From the NCBI GenBank assembly GCA_963696645.1, contig CAVOKY010000005.1, positions 434,001-498,000 on the forward strand: DNA of 64,000 nucleotides, read 5' to 3'. The notes under the pieces were generated by a model. That model did no database searches. It was not told the origin of the DNA and saw only the letters and a program-made list of their open reading frames with translations. Source of the DNA: JAMXLO01 sp963696645. GTDB taxonomy: Bacteria; Pseudomonadota; Alphaproteobacteria; Acetobacterales; Acetobacteraceae. Shown one piece after another: positions 1-9,289 of this stretch (position 1 is the stretch's first letter; each line of letters begins with the position of its first letter). The translations under genes were made by a program, and so were the position numbers.

Positions 1-569
1 CCCGCAACAGAACGTGGCCGATACCGCTCAGGTTGATCATGTCAGGCTTCCCCTTGTCGCACGAGCATATCTTAGCCGCCCGACGCGTCGGCGTGGAATA
101 GCGATCAGCCTTTCATTTGCCCCAGGCCGAGCGCGCGGGCACCGGCCGATCACTCTGATTGACTGCACCGCGGTATTGGTAGCCGTCAGTGCGAGCTGCC
201 AGGTGGTGTGGTCACTGGTCACGCCTCTCGTGTACACCAAAGCGGTCGTGATCGCTTTCGGCCAGTGCCTGCCATTCGTCTGCCAAGTGGAATGTCCAGG
301 CGTGCTTGCTGGAGTTCAGACACCATCGGATGATTTACGGAACTGGTCGCGGGACCCGGCGAGGATACGGTTGACGGCTGCGCCATCTGTTCGAGCCTGA
401 AGACGAGCGGCCGTTGCGTAGTCCTTCGGGGAAGGCTCTTAGCCCTTTTCGGCTCGTATCACGCGCCGCGACCGTTCGCTGATCTCGCTGCCATCTGCAT
501 GTTCTGCGCGATTGACAGCGATGCACTGCGCGCGTGACGCTGACGCGCGACACAGGCTGGGAGGAGCGC
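1..569. other. Stretch without a recognisable gene
   Basis: I see no convincing gene here. Short open frames exist on both strands (for example plus 14-400 and minus 335-805), but they overlap one another and lack a good ribosome binding site or a recognisable motif. The last 40 bases form the leader of the dioxygenase gene that starts at 570. The segment could hold the decayed end of something lying to the left of the window. Confidence 0.4.
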
Positions 570-1646
570 ATGACACGGGAACCGCTGAAGGGTCGCGCCG
601 CCTGGCACGGCAAGGAACTCGACGCGTCGGATGACTGGATCCGCACCCTCGACGACACGCACCGGCGCGAAATCGACGACGCCCTGGCGCAGGTGAAGCG
701 CGCGCGCCTCGCGCCATGCCGCTTCACGCGCGACCAATTCCCGCTTGGCGCCACCGCCGACCTGCTCCACTCGATCAGCGATGAATTGGAGAACGGCCGC
801 GGCATGGTCCGGCTACGCGGCCTGCCGGTCGATCGTTACTCGGAGGACGACATTCGCCGCATCTTCTGGGGTATCGGTACGCACCTCGGCACCGCGGTCT
901 ACCAGAATGCCCGGGCCGAGATCATGGGCGAGGTGCGCGACGAAACGAAGCTGGCCGAAAAGACCTATGCGCCGACCGAGCCAGGCCACATCACCTCGTC
1001 CCGCGCCCGCGTGCGCTCGACCGGTCCGTTGCGTTGGCACACCGACCGATGCGATGTCATCGCCCTGCTGTGCGTGCGCAACGCCAAGGCAGGCGGCATC
1101 AGCAAGCTCACCAGCATCGTCACGATCTACAACGAGATCCTGGGCCTCCGGCCCGATCTGCTGGAATTGCTGTGCCAGGACTATTGGCGCGCCAGGCCGA
1201 CGGACGAGGATGGTCCATCGACCAGCCGCGCCTTCGCCCTGCCGGTATTCGGCCTGCATGACGGCAAACTGACATGCCAGTATTCGCGCACCTACGTCGA
1301 ACAGGCGCAGGAGTTTCCCGAAGTGCCGCGTTTGACTTCGGCGCAGAACGAAGCGCTGGACCTGTTGGCCGAGGTGGCCGAACAGGTCTGCCTCTATTCG
1401 GCGTTCGTTCCGGGCGATCTGCAGTTGCTGAACAACCATGTCATCTTCCACGGCCGAACCGCTTATCAAGACGACAGCGCCAGCCATCAGGAACGGCTAT
1501 TGTTCCGGCTGTGGCTGTCGATGCCGAACAGCCGGCAACTGCCGCGCGGGTTCGAGCGTTTCTGGGGCAGCACCGAGCCGGGCGCCCTGCGCGGCGGTGT
1601 GATCCAGCCCGGCACAGGCGAGCGCCTGCCGCTTAAAGCCGCCTGA
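570..1646 (+). CDS. TauD/TfdA-family 2-oxoglutarate Fe(II) dioxygenase
   Basis: Cytoplasmic non-haem iron oxygenase of about 358 residues that would couple 2-oxoglutarate decarboxylation to hydroxylation of an unknown small substrate. Visible ligands are the H157-T-D159 motif (in 'RWHTDRCD') and a distal His294 in 'IFHGRTAY', followed by an Arg in 'LLFRLWLS' suited to binding the 2OG carboxylate. The ATG at 570 is chosen over an upstream in-frame start at 534 because GGGAGGAG lies just before it. The overall layout resembles the gamma-butyrobetaine hydroxylase-like branch of TauD/TfdA more than taurine dioxygenase itself. It stands alone, 116 bp before the formate dehydrogenase operon, with no evident shared function. 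The substrate cannot be inferred. Confidence 0.85.
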   Translation: MTREPLKGRAAWHGKELDASDDWIRTLDDTHRREIDDALAQVKRARLAPCRFTRDQFPLGATADLLHSISDELENGRGMVRLRGLPVDRYSEDDIRRIFWGIGTHLGTAVYQNARAEIMGEVRDETKLAEKTYAPTEPGHITSSRARVRSTGPLRWHTDRCDVIALLCVRNAKAGGISKLTSIVTIYNEILGLRPDLLELLCQDYWRARPTDEDGPSTSRAFALPVFGLHDGKLTCQYSRTYVEQAQEFPEVPRLTSAQNEALDLLAEVAEQVCLYSAFVPGDLQLLNNHVIFHGRTAYQDDSASHQERLLFRLWLSMPNSRQLPRGFERFWGSTEPGALRGGVIQPGTGERLPLKAA

Positions 1647-1762
1647 CCGGCCGTTTGCCGATGATCAAAGCAGCCCGCTGGCCCGGGGGTTGCTTGCAAT
1701 TCTGCCGCCGACGCCCTCATCTAGAGAGCAAATTGGGATCGGATAGCCAGGAAGGAGGGCCG

Positions 1763-2233
1763 GTGGCCGGGTTTGAGCCATGGACTAGGGAGCGCGGCGC
1801 TGTGATCATCGCTGCGGAGGCGACGCGCGAAGGCGCCACCCTGCCGATCCTGCACGCCTTGCAGGGGGCGTTCGGCTACATCCACGCTGAAGCCATTCCG
1901 ATGATCGCCGAAACACTGAACCTGACGCGCGCCGAGGTCTATGGCGTAGTCAGCTTCTACCATGACTTCCGCCGCGACCTGCCGGGCCGCCACGTGCTGC
2001 GGTTGTGCCGCGCCGAGGCCTGTCAGTCGCTCGGCGCCGATGCTCTGTCGTCCCACGTCCGCGAACGGCTCGGCGTCGACTGGCATGAAACGACCGGCGA
2101 TGGGGCGGTGACGCTGGAGCCGGTGTTCTGCCTGGGCCTGTGCGCGGTCGGTCCGTCCGCGTTGCTGGATGGCAACCCGCTGGGCCGGCTGGACAATGCG
2201 CGCATCGATACCGCACTGGATCGCGCACGATGA
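1763..2233 (+). CDS. fdsG: NAD-dependent formate dehydrogenase gamma subunit (NuoE-like)
   Basis: Small diaphorase-side subunit of the soluble molybdenum formate dehydrogenase, homologous to NuoE of complex I. It carries a thioredoxin-fold [2Fe-2S] cluster that passes electrons towards FMN in FdsB. The four expected cysteines are visible as 'CRAEACQS' and 'CLGLC' in the C-terminal half, after the family sequence 'VYGVVSFYHDF'. About 156 residues, near the family size. The GTG at 1763 is preferred because AAGGAGG lies 5 bases upstream; the longer in-frame extension from 1655 has no family-like sequence. Its stop overlaps the fdsB start as ATGA, indicating translational coupling in a fdsGBA-fdhD-fdsD operon. 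Confidence 0.93.
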   Translation: MAGFEPWTRERGAVIIAAEATREGATLPILHALQGAFGYIHAEAIPMIAETLNLTRAEVYGVVSFYHDFRRDLPGRHVLRLCRAEACQSLGADALSSHVRERLGVDWHETTGDGAVTLEPVFCLGLCAVGPSALLDGNPLGRLDNARIDTALDRAR

Positions 2234-3774
2234 CCACCCGCGTTTTCATTCCGCGCGATGCTGCCGCGTTGGCATTGGGAGCCGATGCGGTCGCCGCGTT
2301 CCTGCATCAAGCGGCCGATGTCGAGATCGTGCGAACCGGTTCACGGGGGTTGTTGTGGCTGGAGCCGATGGTCGAAGTGGCGATGGCAGAGGGCCGCGTT
2401 GCCTATGGCCCGGTGACCCTGGCCGATGTGCCTGGGCTGATCGAGGCCGGGATGCTGACGGGCGGCGCGCACCCGTTGCGGCTGGGGCGGCCGGAGGAAA
2501 TTCCCTGGCTGGCGCGCCAGACGCGCCTGACGTTCGCGCGCTGCGGCATCGTCGATCCGCTGTCGCTCGATGACTATCGCGCGCACGACGGTCTGAAGGG
2601 TCTGGCACGCGCCATCGAAATCGGCAGTGCTGCCACGATCGAGATGGTGACGCAGTCCGGCCTGCGCGGTCGCGGCGGTGCCGGCTTCCCCACCGGCATC
2701 AAGTGGAAGACCGCGGCCGATGCGAAGGGCGAGCGCAAGTTCATCGTCTGCAACGCCGATGAAGGTGATTCCGGTACGTTCGCCGACCGTATGCTGATGG
2801 AAGGCGATCCGTTCGTGCTGATCGAAGGAATGGCGATTGCCGGGATCTCTGTGGGCGCGACCAAAGGCTATGTCTACACGCGCTCGGAATATCCACACGC
2901 GATCGCCACGTTCAACGCGGCGCTCGATGTGGCGCGACGCGAGGGGATGCTGGGCACGAACGTGCTCGGCTCGTCGCACTTCTTCGACATCGAGCAGCGC
3001 GTGGGCGCGGGGGCCTATGTGTGCGGTGAAGAAACGTCATTGCTGGACAGCCTGGAGGGCAAGCGCGGCCAGGTGCGCGCGAAGCCGCCGCTGCCCGCGC
3101 ACAAGGGGTTGTTCGGCGTCCCCACCGTGATCAACAACGTCGTCTCGCTGGCGAGCGTGCCGATCATCTTGACCGAAGGCGCGGAATTCTATCGCGAGAT
3201 CGGCATGGGACGGTCGCGCGGCACGATGCCGATCCAGCTTGCCGGCAACATCAAGTACGGCGGGCTGTTCGAAGCGGGCTTCGGCGTCACACTCGGCGAA
3301 CTGGTGAACGACATCGGTGGCGGTACGCTGAGCGGCCGGCCGGTGCGCGCGGTGCAGGTCGGCGGCCCGCTGGGCGCGTATTTCCCGCCCGCGCTGTTCG
3401 ATACGCCATTCGATTACGAGGCGTTCGCGGCGCGCGACGGATTGATCGGTCACGGCGGCATCGTGGTGTTCGATGATACGGTTGACCTGGCAAGACAGGC
3501 GCGCTTCGCCATGGAATTCTGCGCCGAGGAATCCTGTGGCAAGTGTACGCCATGCCGCATTGGCTCGGTGCGCGGCATGGAAGTCATTGATCGCATCGTC
3601 GCTGGCGACCGGCCGGAGGCAAATCTCGATCTGCTGCGCGACCTCTGCCACACGATGAAATTCGGCTCGTTGTGTGCACTCGGCGGCTTCATCCCGTATC
3701 CGGTGATAAGTGCGCTCGAACATTTCCCCGAGGATTTCATGCCTCGCCCCGCACAGCGTGCGGCAGCGGAGTAA
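2230..3774 (+). CDS. fdsB: NAD-dependent formate dehydrogenase beta subunit (NuoF-like diaphorase)
   Basis: NAD+-reducing flavoprotein subunit of about 514 residues, equivalent to a NuoE-like N-terminal thioredoxin-fold stretch followed by NuoF. The glycine-rich loop 'GLRGRGGAGFPTG' marks the FMN/NAD site, 'NADEGDSGTFADR' and 'GAGAYVCGEETSLL' are typical NuoF blocks, and the N3-type [4Fe-4S] ligands appear in 'ESCGKCTPCRIG' with a later Cys in 'SLCALGG'. It takes electrons originating from formate at FdsA and reduces NAD+ in the cytoplasm. The start at 2230 overlaps the fdsG stop. A 168-bp gap containing a perfect inverted repeat separates it from fdsA, which may attenuate or stabilise the transcript within the operon. 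Confidence 0.94.
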   Translation: MTTRVFIPRDAAALALGADAVAAFLHQAADVEIVRTGSRGLLWLEPMVEVAMAEGRVAYGPVTLADVPGLIEAGMLTGGAHPLRLGRPEEIPWLARQTRLTFARCGIVDPLSLDDYRAHDGLKGLARAIEIGSAATIEMVTQSGLRGRGGAGFPTGIKWKTAADAKGERKFIVCNADEGDSGTFADRMLMEGDPFVLIEGMAIAGISVGATKGYVYTRSEYPHAIATFNAALDVARREGMLGTNVLGSSHFFDIEQRVGAGAYVCGEETSLLDSLEGKRGQVRAKPPLPAHKGLFGVPTVINNVVSLASVPIILTEGAEFYREIGMGRSRGTMPIQLAGNIKYGGLFEAGFGVTLGELVNDIGGGTLSGRPVRAVQVGGPLGAYFPPALFDTPFDYEAFAARDGLIGHGGIVVFDDTVDLARQARFAMEFCAEESCGKCTPCRIGSVRGMEVIDRIVAGDRPEANLDLLRDLCHTMKFGSLCALGGFIPYPVISALEHFPEDFMPRPAQRAAAE

Positions 3775-3806
3775 ATATCGTCATGCCATCGTCTTGCCCT
3801 CCCTTT

Positions 3807-3904
3807 GTCATTGCGAGGAGCGTCAGCGACGAAGCAATCTCGATCGAGTTGTGCGCGCACAATGTGACCGGGTTTGCTTCGTCGCTGACGCTCCTCGCAA
3901 TGAC
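3807..3904. repeat. Interspersed hairpin repeat, copy 1 (between fdsB and fdsA)
   Basis: Two 30-base arms, 3807-3836 and 3875-3904, are perfect reverse complements around a 38-base loop. The arm begins GTCATTGCGAGGAGCG and ends in GACGAAGCA. The same unit recurs at 37025-37122 and, interrupted, at 48071-49595, so it is a dispersed REP/BIME-like family and not a gene-specific terminator. There is no T-run after the right arm, so intrinsic termination is doubtful. It sits within an operon and could protect upstream mRNA from 3' exonucleases. Confidence 0.9.
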
Positions 3905-3942
3905 AGGGGAAGCGGCCGTGAACAGCCATCGATGAGGCCCCC

Positions 3943-6783
3943 ATGCCACTGATCCGTGAAATCGACTATGGCACGCCAGCCAGTGATGCCACCGAGCAGG
4001 TGACACTGACGATCGACGGTCAGGAGGTCACGGTTCCGGCCGGCACATCGATCATGCACGCCGCGATGGAAGCCGGGATCAAGATCCCCAAGCTCTGCGC
4101 CACCGACATGCTGGACGCGTTCGGGTCGTGTCGCGTGTGCCTGGTAGAGATCGAGGGGCGCGGCGGTACGCCGGCGTCCTGCACCACGCCGGTCGCGCCT
4201 GGGATGAAGGTGTCCACCACCACCGATCGGGCACGTCGCGTGCGCCGCGGCGTGATGGAACTGTATCTCACCGATCATCCGCTGGACGGCATGACATCGC
4301 CAGTCGCCGGCAATTCCGAGTTCCAGGAAATGGCCGGGCTGATCGGCGTGCGCCAGGTGCGCTACGGCCAGGATGGTGCCAATCACCTGCATTCGGCAAT
4401 CGACACCTCCAATCCGTATTTCCAGTTCGATCCCGCGCGCTGCATCGTCTGCTCGCGTTGCGTGCGCGCGTGCGAGGAAGTGCAGAACACCTTCGCTCTC
4501 ACCATCGAGGGCCGCGGCTTTGCATCGAAGGTTGCAGCCGGCGCGGGCGAGAATTTCCTGGCCTCGGAATGCGTCTCCTGCGGCGCATGCGTGCAGGCCT
4601 GCCCGACCGGATCGCTGCTGGAGAAGTCGGTGATCGAACTGGGCCAGCCGGAGCATTCCGTCATCACCACCTGCGCTTATTGCGGCGTCGGCTGCAACTT
4701 CAAGGCGGAGATGCAGGGCGACACGGTGATCCGCATGGTGCCGTGGAAGGACGGCAAGGCGAACCACGGTCATTCCTGCGTGAAAGGCCGTTTCGCCTGG
4801 GGTTATGCAAGTCATCCGGATCGCATCCTGAAGCCGATGATGCGCGAGAAGATCACCGATCCCTGGCGCGAGGTGAGCTGGGAGGAGGCAATTGGCCGCG
4901 TCGCCTCGGAATTCAAACGCATCCAGGCGGAGGCCGGCAAGGACTCCATCGGCGTCATCACCTCGTCGCGCTGCACCGACGAAGAGACGTATCTGGTGCA
5001 GAAGCTGGCGCGGCAGGTGTTTGTCAACAACAACACCGACACCTGCGCGCGTGTTTGCCATTCGCCGACCGGCTACGGCTTGAGCACCACGTTCGGCACC
5101 TCTGCCGGTACGCAGAATTTTGATTCGGTCGAGCAGGCCGATGTGATGCTGCTGGTGGGCGCCAATCCGACCGACGGGCATCCGGTGTTCGCTTCGCGCA
5201 TGAAGAAACGGCTGCGGCAGGGTGCCAAGCTGATCGTCGTCGATCCGCGTCGCATAGATCTGGTGCGCATGCCGCATGTCGAGGCGCAGCATCATCTGGC
5301 TCTGCGTCCCGGCACCAATGTCGCGGTGCTGACCGCGATGGCGCACGTCATTGTTGCCGAGGGACTGGTAGACGAGGACTTCGTGCGCGAGCGGTGCGAT
5401 TGGGATGCGTTCCAGGACTGGGCGCACTTCGTGGCAGAGGAGCGCAACAGCCCGGAGACGGTGGAGACGTTCAGCGGCGTGCCGGCGCAGACCATCCGCG
5501 CCGCGGCCCGGCTGTACGCGACGGCGCGCAACGGTGCGATCTATTACGGACTGGGCGTGACCGAGCATAGCCAGGGCACCACCGCGGTGATGGCGCTGGC
5601 AAATCTCGCGATGGCGACCGGCAATATCGGCCGGCCGGGCGTTGGCGTGAATCCGCTGCGCGGCCAGAACAACGTGCAGGGCAGCTGCGATATGGGATCC
5701 TTCCCGCACGAGCTGCCCGGCTATCGACATATCTCTAATCCGGCGGTGCGCGCGATCTACGAACACGAGTGGGGCATGACACTGGATCCGGAGCCTGGCC
5801 TGCGTATTCCCAACATGATCGACGCCGCGATCGATGGTTCGTTCCGCGGCATCTATATCCAGGGAGAAGATATCGCCCAGTCGGATCCTGATACGCAGCA
5901 CATCACCGAGGGTCTGGCGGCGATGGAATTTGTCGTGGTGCACGACCTGTTCCTGAACGAGACGGCGAACTACGCGCATGTCTTCCTGCCGGGTTCGACC
6001 TTCCTGGAGAAGGACGGCACGTTCATCAATGCCGAACGGCGCATCAACCTGGTGCGCAAGGTGATGGCGCCGCGTGCCGGCAAGGCCGACTGGGAGGCGA
6101 CCCAGGACATCGCGCGCGCGATGGGAGCGAATTGGAACTATACCCATCCCTCGCAGGTCATGGACGAGATCGCGCGGACCACACCGACCTTCGCCGGCGT
6201 GTCGTTCGAGAAGCTGGCGGAGCGGGGCTCGATCCAGTGGCCGTGCAACGAGAAGGCGCCGGACGGCACGCCCACGATGCATATCGGCAGCTTCGTGCGC
6301 GGCAAGGGCAACTTCGTCGTCACCGAATATGTGCCCACCGACGAAAAAACCGGCCCGCGCTTCCCGCTGTTGCTGACCACGGGCCGCATCCTGAGTCAGT
6401 ACAATGTCGGCGCGCAGACTCGGCGGACGGAAAATGTGGTGTGGCACCATGAGGACGTGCTGGAGATCCATCCGCATGACGCCGAACAGCGCGGTGTCCG
6501 TGACGGCGACCTGGTTCGCCTGGCAAGCCGGTCGGGCGAGACGACATTGCGCGCGAAGATCACCGATCGTGTGGCCCCCGGCGTTGTCTACACCACGTTC
6601 CATCATCCGGCGACACAGGCGAACGTCGTCACCAGCGACTACTCGGATTGGGCGACGAACTGCCCCGAATACAAGGTGACCGCGGTGCAGGTGGCACCAT
6701 CGAACGGGCCCAGCGAGTGGCAGGAGGAATATCGCGAGTTGACGCAGAAGAGCCGCCGCATCGAGGCCGTGCCGGCGAAGTGA
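3943..6783 (+). CDS. fdsA: NAD-dependent formate dehydrogenase catalytic alpha subunit
   Basis: Molybdenum bis-MGD enzyme of 946 residues that oxidises formate to CO2 in the cytoplasm. The N-terminal part (about 1-240) carries a NuoG-like [2Fe-2S] domain with 'FGSCRVCLVEI' and ferredoxin-like [4Fe-4S] motifs ('CIVCSRCVRACEE' and 'CVSCGACVQACPTG'). A further [4Fe-4S] motif 'CAYCGVGCNF' opens the catalytic DMSO-reductase fold. The likely Mo-ligating cysteine is Cys372 in 'RVCHSPT', followed by the conserved His373, so this is a Cys and not a Sec enzyme. The C-terminal region shows the usual MGD-binding block 'LLLTTGR'. Length and order match FdsA of Cupriavidus and Rhodobacter. Its stop overlaps fdhD as TGATG. 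Confidence 0.96.
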   Translation: MPLIREIDYGTPASDATEQVTLTIDGQEVTVPAGTSIMHAAMEAGIKIPKLCATDMLDAFGSCRVCLVEIEGRGGTPASCTTPVAPGMKVSTTTDRARRVRRGVMELYLTDHPLDGMTSPVAGNSEFQEMAGLIGVRQVRYGQDGANHLHSAIDTSNPYFQFDPARCIVCSRCVRACEEVQNTFALTIEGRGFASKVAAGAGENFLASECVSCGACVQACPTGSLLEKSVIELGQPEHSVITTCAYCGVGCNFKAEMQGDTVIRMVPWKDGKANHGHSCVKGRFAWGYASHPDRILKPMMREKITDPWREVSWEEAIGRVASEFKRIQAEAGKDSIGVITSSRCTDEETYLVQKLARQVFVNNNTDTCARVCHSPTGYGLSTTFGTSAGTQNFDSVEQADVMLLVGANPTDGHPVFASRMKKRLRQGAKLIVVDPRRIDLVRMPHVEAQHHLALRPGTNVAVLTAMAHVIVAEGLVDEDFVRERCDWDAFQDWAHFVAEERNSPETVETFSGVPAQTIRAAARLYATARNGAIYYGLGVTEHSQGTTAVMALANLAMATGNIGRPGVGVNPLRGQNNVQGSCDMGSFPHELPGYRHISNPAVRAIYEHEWGMTLDPEPGLRIPNMIDAAIDGSFRGIYIQGEDIAQSDPDTQHITEGLAAMEFVVVHDLFLNETANYAHVFLPGSTFLEKDGTFINAERRINLVRKVMAPRAGKADWEATQDIARAMGANWNYTHPSQVMDEIARTTPTFAGVSFEKLAERGSIQWPCNEKAPDGTPTMHIGSFVRGKGNFVVTEYVPTDEKTGPRFPLLLTTGRILSQYNVGAQTRRTENVVWHHEDVLEIHPHDAEQRGVRDGDLVRLASRSGETTLRAKITDRVAPGVVYTTFHHPATQANVVTSDYSDWATNCPEYKVTAVQVAPSNGPSEWQEEYRELTQKSRRIEAVPAK

Positions 6784-7607
6784 TGGCCGTTCCGTCTCCT
6801 GTGCGCAGCGTCGCGCGCAGTGCCTTCCATGGCACTACGGTAACGCGCGGCCTGCGTGCCATCCCCGAAGAGACACCCGTGGCGTTGAGCTACAACCGCA
6901 CAACCTACGCGGTGATGCTCGCAACGCCGGCCGACCTGGAAGACTTCGCTGTCGGCTTCAGTCTTACCGAAGGCATTGTGCAGAGCGCGGACGAGATTGA
7001 GGAGCTTGATGTCGTCCCGGTTGAGCAGGGCATCGAACTACGCATGTGGCTGGCACCGGAGCGCGCGGACACCGTTACCATCCGCCAGCGCCGCCTCGCC
7101 GGCCCAAGCGGCTGCGGCCTGTGCGGACTGGAGAGCCTTGCCGACGCCGTGCGCACTCTGCCTCACATAAGTTCGCAAACGCACTTCGATGCGGACGAAA
7201 TCACTGTTGCCATGGCGGCGCTGCCTGCCGCGCAAAAGCTCAACCAGCAAACACACGCTGTGCATGCCGCAGCCTTCTGGCATCCCGCGCGCGGCCTTGT
7301 CGCGTTGCGCGAGGATGTTGGCCGGCACAACGCGCTTGACAAACTCACCGGTGCCCTGGCGCGAGACCGTGTCGCTGTAGCCGATGGTTTGGTACTTCTG
7401 TCGAGCCGCATTTCGGTTGAGATGGTACAGAAGTCGGCGATGCTCGGCGCATCGGTCATGGTTGCGGTTTCCGCACCGACAGCACTTGCCGTGCGCATGG
7501 CCGACACTGCCGGGATTACGCTGATCGGCATCGCACGGGCCGACGGCTTCGAGGTCTTCACGCATCCCGAGCGCATTGCAACGCAACCGGTGCAACATGT
7601 CGCCTGA
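6783..7607 (+). CDS. fdhD: Formate dehydrogenase accessory sulfurtransferase FdhD (FdsC)
   Basis: Cytoplasmic chaperone of about 274 residues that transfers sulfur from a cysteine desulfurase to the Mo-bis-MGD cofactor before it is inserted into FdsA; without it formate dehydrogenases are inactive. The conserved redox pair is visible as Cys111 and Cys114 in 'SGCGLCGLE'. Other family blocks are 'EDVGRHNALDKL' and 'LSSRISVEMVQKSA'. The ATG at 6783 overlaps the fdsA stop, and an in-frame upstream start inside fdsA is rejected because it would add non-family sequence. The position between fdsA and fdsD matches fdsC in characterised operons. Confidence 0.94.
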   Translation: MAVPSPVRSVARSAFHGTTVTRGLRAIPEETPVALSYNRTTYAVMLATPADLEDFAVGFSLTEGIVQSADEIEELDVVPVEQGIELRMWLAPERADTVTIRQRRLAGPSGCGLCGLESLADAVRTLPHISSQTHFDADEITVAMAALPAAQKLNQQTHAVHAAAFWHPARGLVALREDVGRHNALDKLTGALARDRVAVADGLVLLSSRISVEMVQKSAMLGASVMVAVSAPTALAVRMADTAGITLIGIARADGFEVFTHPERIATQPVQHVA

Positions 7608-7806
7608 CAAGCTCGCCTACATGGCCAACCAGATCGGCAAGTTTTTCGCACACCAGCCGCACGATAAAGCTGTCGCCTCGATCTCCGACCACATCCGCAA
7701 ATTCTGGGACCCCAGGATGCGCAGCGAAATCCTGACGCATCTCGATACGGTCAAACTCGACCCCTCCGTCCGCCAGGCAGTTGAACTGTTGCGCAAACCG
7801 GCGTAA
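7597..7806 (+). CDS. fdsD: Formate dehydrogenase delta subunit
   Basis: Small protein of 69 residues that begins 'MSPDKLAYMANQIGKFF' and contains 'HIRKFWDPRMR', the hallmark of FdsD. The family subunit binds near FdsA and is needed for assembly or stability of the complex; it has no metal-binding motif. The start at 7597 overlaps the last 11 bases of fdhD, so translation is probably coupled. It closes the fds operon proper, and the transporter gene starts 70 bp downstream on the same strand. Confidence 0.9.
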   Translation: MSPDKLAYMANQIGKFFAHQPHDKAVASISDHIRKFWDPRMRSEILTHLDTVKLDPSVRQAVELLRKPA

Positions 7807-7876
7807 AATCGTTACTGAAGGCGCGAAAAACAGCGCTTTGGCTTTGGCTACAACAAGAACGAGCGGGGAGCGTTTC

Positions 7877-9278
7877 ATGAGTACCACCACCTTGTCAGGC
7901 CAGTCATCTGGCCTGCTGTCGCCAGATCGCATCATCGCCGGCCGGGAGTTCAGCCGTTGGATGGTGCCGCCGGCAGCGCTGTGTGTGCATCTGTGCATCG
8001 GTCAGGCCTACGCCTTTAGTGTATTCAACCTGCCGATGACCAGGCTGATCGGCATCACCCAGTCCGCGCCGGACGACTGGAAGCTGACCGACCTTGGCTG
8101 GATCTTCAGCATCGCAATCTTTTTCCTTGGCGTATCCGCGGCAGTCCTCGGGCGCTGGGTTGAAGAGGGTGGCCCCCGTAAGGCGATGTTCACCGCCGCG
8201 CTATGCTGGGCCGGCGGATTCCTTGTCTCGGCCTTCGGCGTCTATGTTCACAACATCTGGCTGGTGTATCTCGGCTACGGCGTATTGGGCGGCATCGGAC
8301 TGGGCATCGGCTACATCTCGCCGGTTTCCACGCTGATCAAATGGTTCCCCGATCGCCCCGGCATGGCGACGGGCATGGCAATAATGGGCTTCGGCGGCGC
8401 GGCCTTCATCGCCTCGCCACTGTCGGTGTGGCTGATGCGTCAGTTTTCCACCCCCACCCATGTCGGCGTCGCCGAAACCTTCATCGGTACTCGGCGTCGT
8501 GTATTTCTGCTTCATGATGGTGGGCGCGGCGATCGTGCGCCTGCCGCCACCCGGATGGGCGCCGGTCGGATATGTCGCGCCAACCGAAGCGACCAAGCTG
8601 ATCACCAACCGGCACGTGTTCGTCTATCAGGCGCTGAAGACGCCGCAGTTCTGGCTGATCTGGTGGGTGCTGTGCCTGAATGTCACCGCCGGTATAGGTG
8701 TGCTGGGCCAAGCCTCGGCGATGAGCCAGGAGATGTTTCCCGGCAAGGTATCCGTCACTGCGGCGGCGGGCTTTGTTGGCCTGATGAGCCTGTTCAACAT
8801 GGGCGGGCGGTTCTTCTGGGCGTCGGTGTCGGACTATATCGGCCGCAAGAGCACGTATTTTGTGTTCTTCGTCCTTGGCTTCATTCTGTACTCGACCGTG
8901 CCCTATACCGGGGCTACCGGCAACGTCAGCCTGTTCGTGCTGTGCTTCTGCATCATCATCAGCATGTATGGCGGTGGTTTCGCCACCGTGCCGGCTTATC
9001 TGTGCGACATGTTCGGCACGCGCTATGTCGGCGCGATCCACGGCCTGCTGCTCACCGCCTGGTCGATGGCGGGTATCTTCGGTCCGGTTCTGGTGAACTA
9101 CATCCGCCAATACAACGTGGAACACGGCGTGGCGAAGGCGGCTGCCTACAATGTTACGATGTACGTGATGGCGGTGCTGTTGATCGTCGGCTTCTTCTGC
9201 AATCTCTTCATCCGCGCAGTCGATGAGCGCCACTACATGGCACACGAAGAAGCAGACGCAATGGGCATGACCGATTGA
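7877..9278 (+). pseudogene. Oxalate/formate antiporter-family MFS transporter, one apparent frameshift
   Basis: Inner-membrane twelve-helix transporter of the OFA branch of the major facilitator superfamily, which includes oxalate:formate exchangers. The first part (7877 to about 8485) reads 'MSTTTLSGQ...' with 'QAYAFSVFNLPMTRL' and 'LGYGVLGGIGLGIGYISP'; the rest (to 9278) continues in another frame with 'FWLIWWVLCLNVTAGIGVL'. Deleting one G at about 8486-8487 joins the halves as 'AETFIVLGVVYF', so the break may be a sequencing error. GGGGAG precedes the ATG at 7877. Location just after fdsD supports a role in formate or oxalate traffic, but no oxalate decarboxylation genes are in the window, so the substrate is inferred. 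Confidence 0.85.
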
Positions 9279-9289
9279 GGAGATGAACA

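Noticed and set aside
14..400. 128-codon open frame at the left edge
   Set aside because: No ribosome site, no recognisable motif, and an Arg/Val-rich random-like composition.
5041..5061. Selenocysteine at the FdsA active site
   Set aside because: The codon at the active-site position is TGC (Cys372), not TGA, so no recoding is needed.
3823..6606. Long minus-strand open frame of 927 codons antisense to fdsA
   Set aside because: It mirrors the codon pattern of the GC-rich fdsA gene, has a low-complexity His/Arg-rich translation and no ribosome site; fdsA itself is unmistakable.
8480..8495. Programmed ribosomal frameshift in the oxalate/formate-type transporter
   Set aside because: No slippery heptamer or downstream stem is evident, and the same one-base defect appears in many unrelated genes of the window, which points to sequence error.
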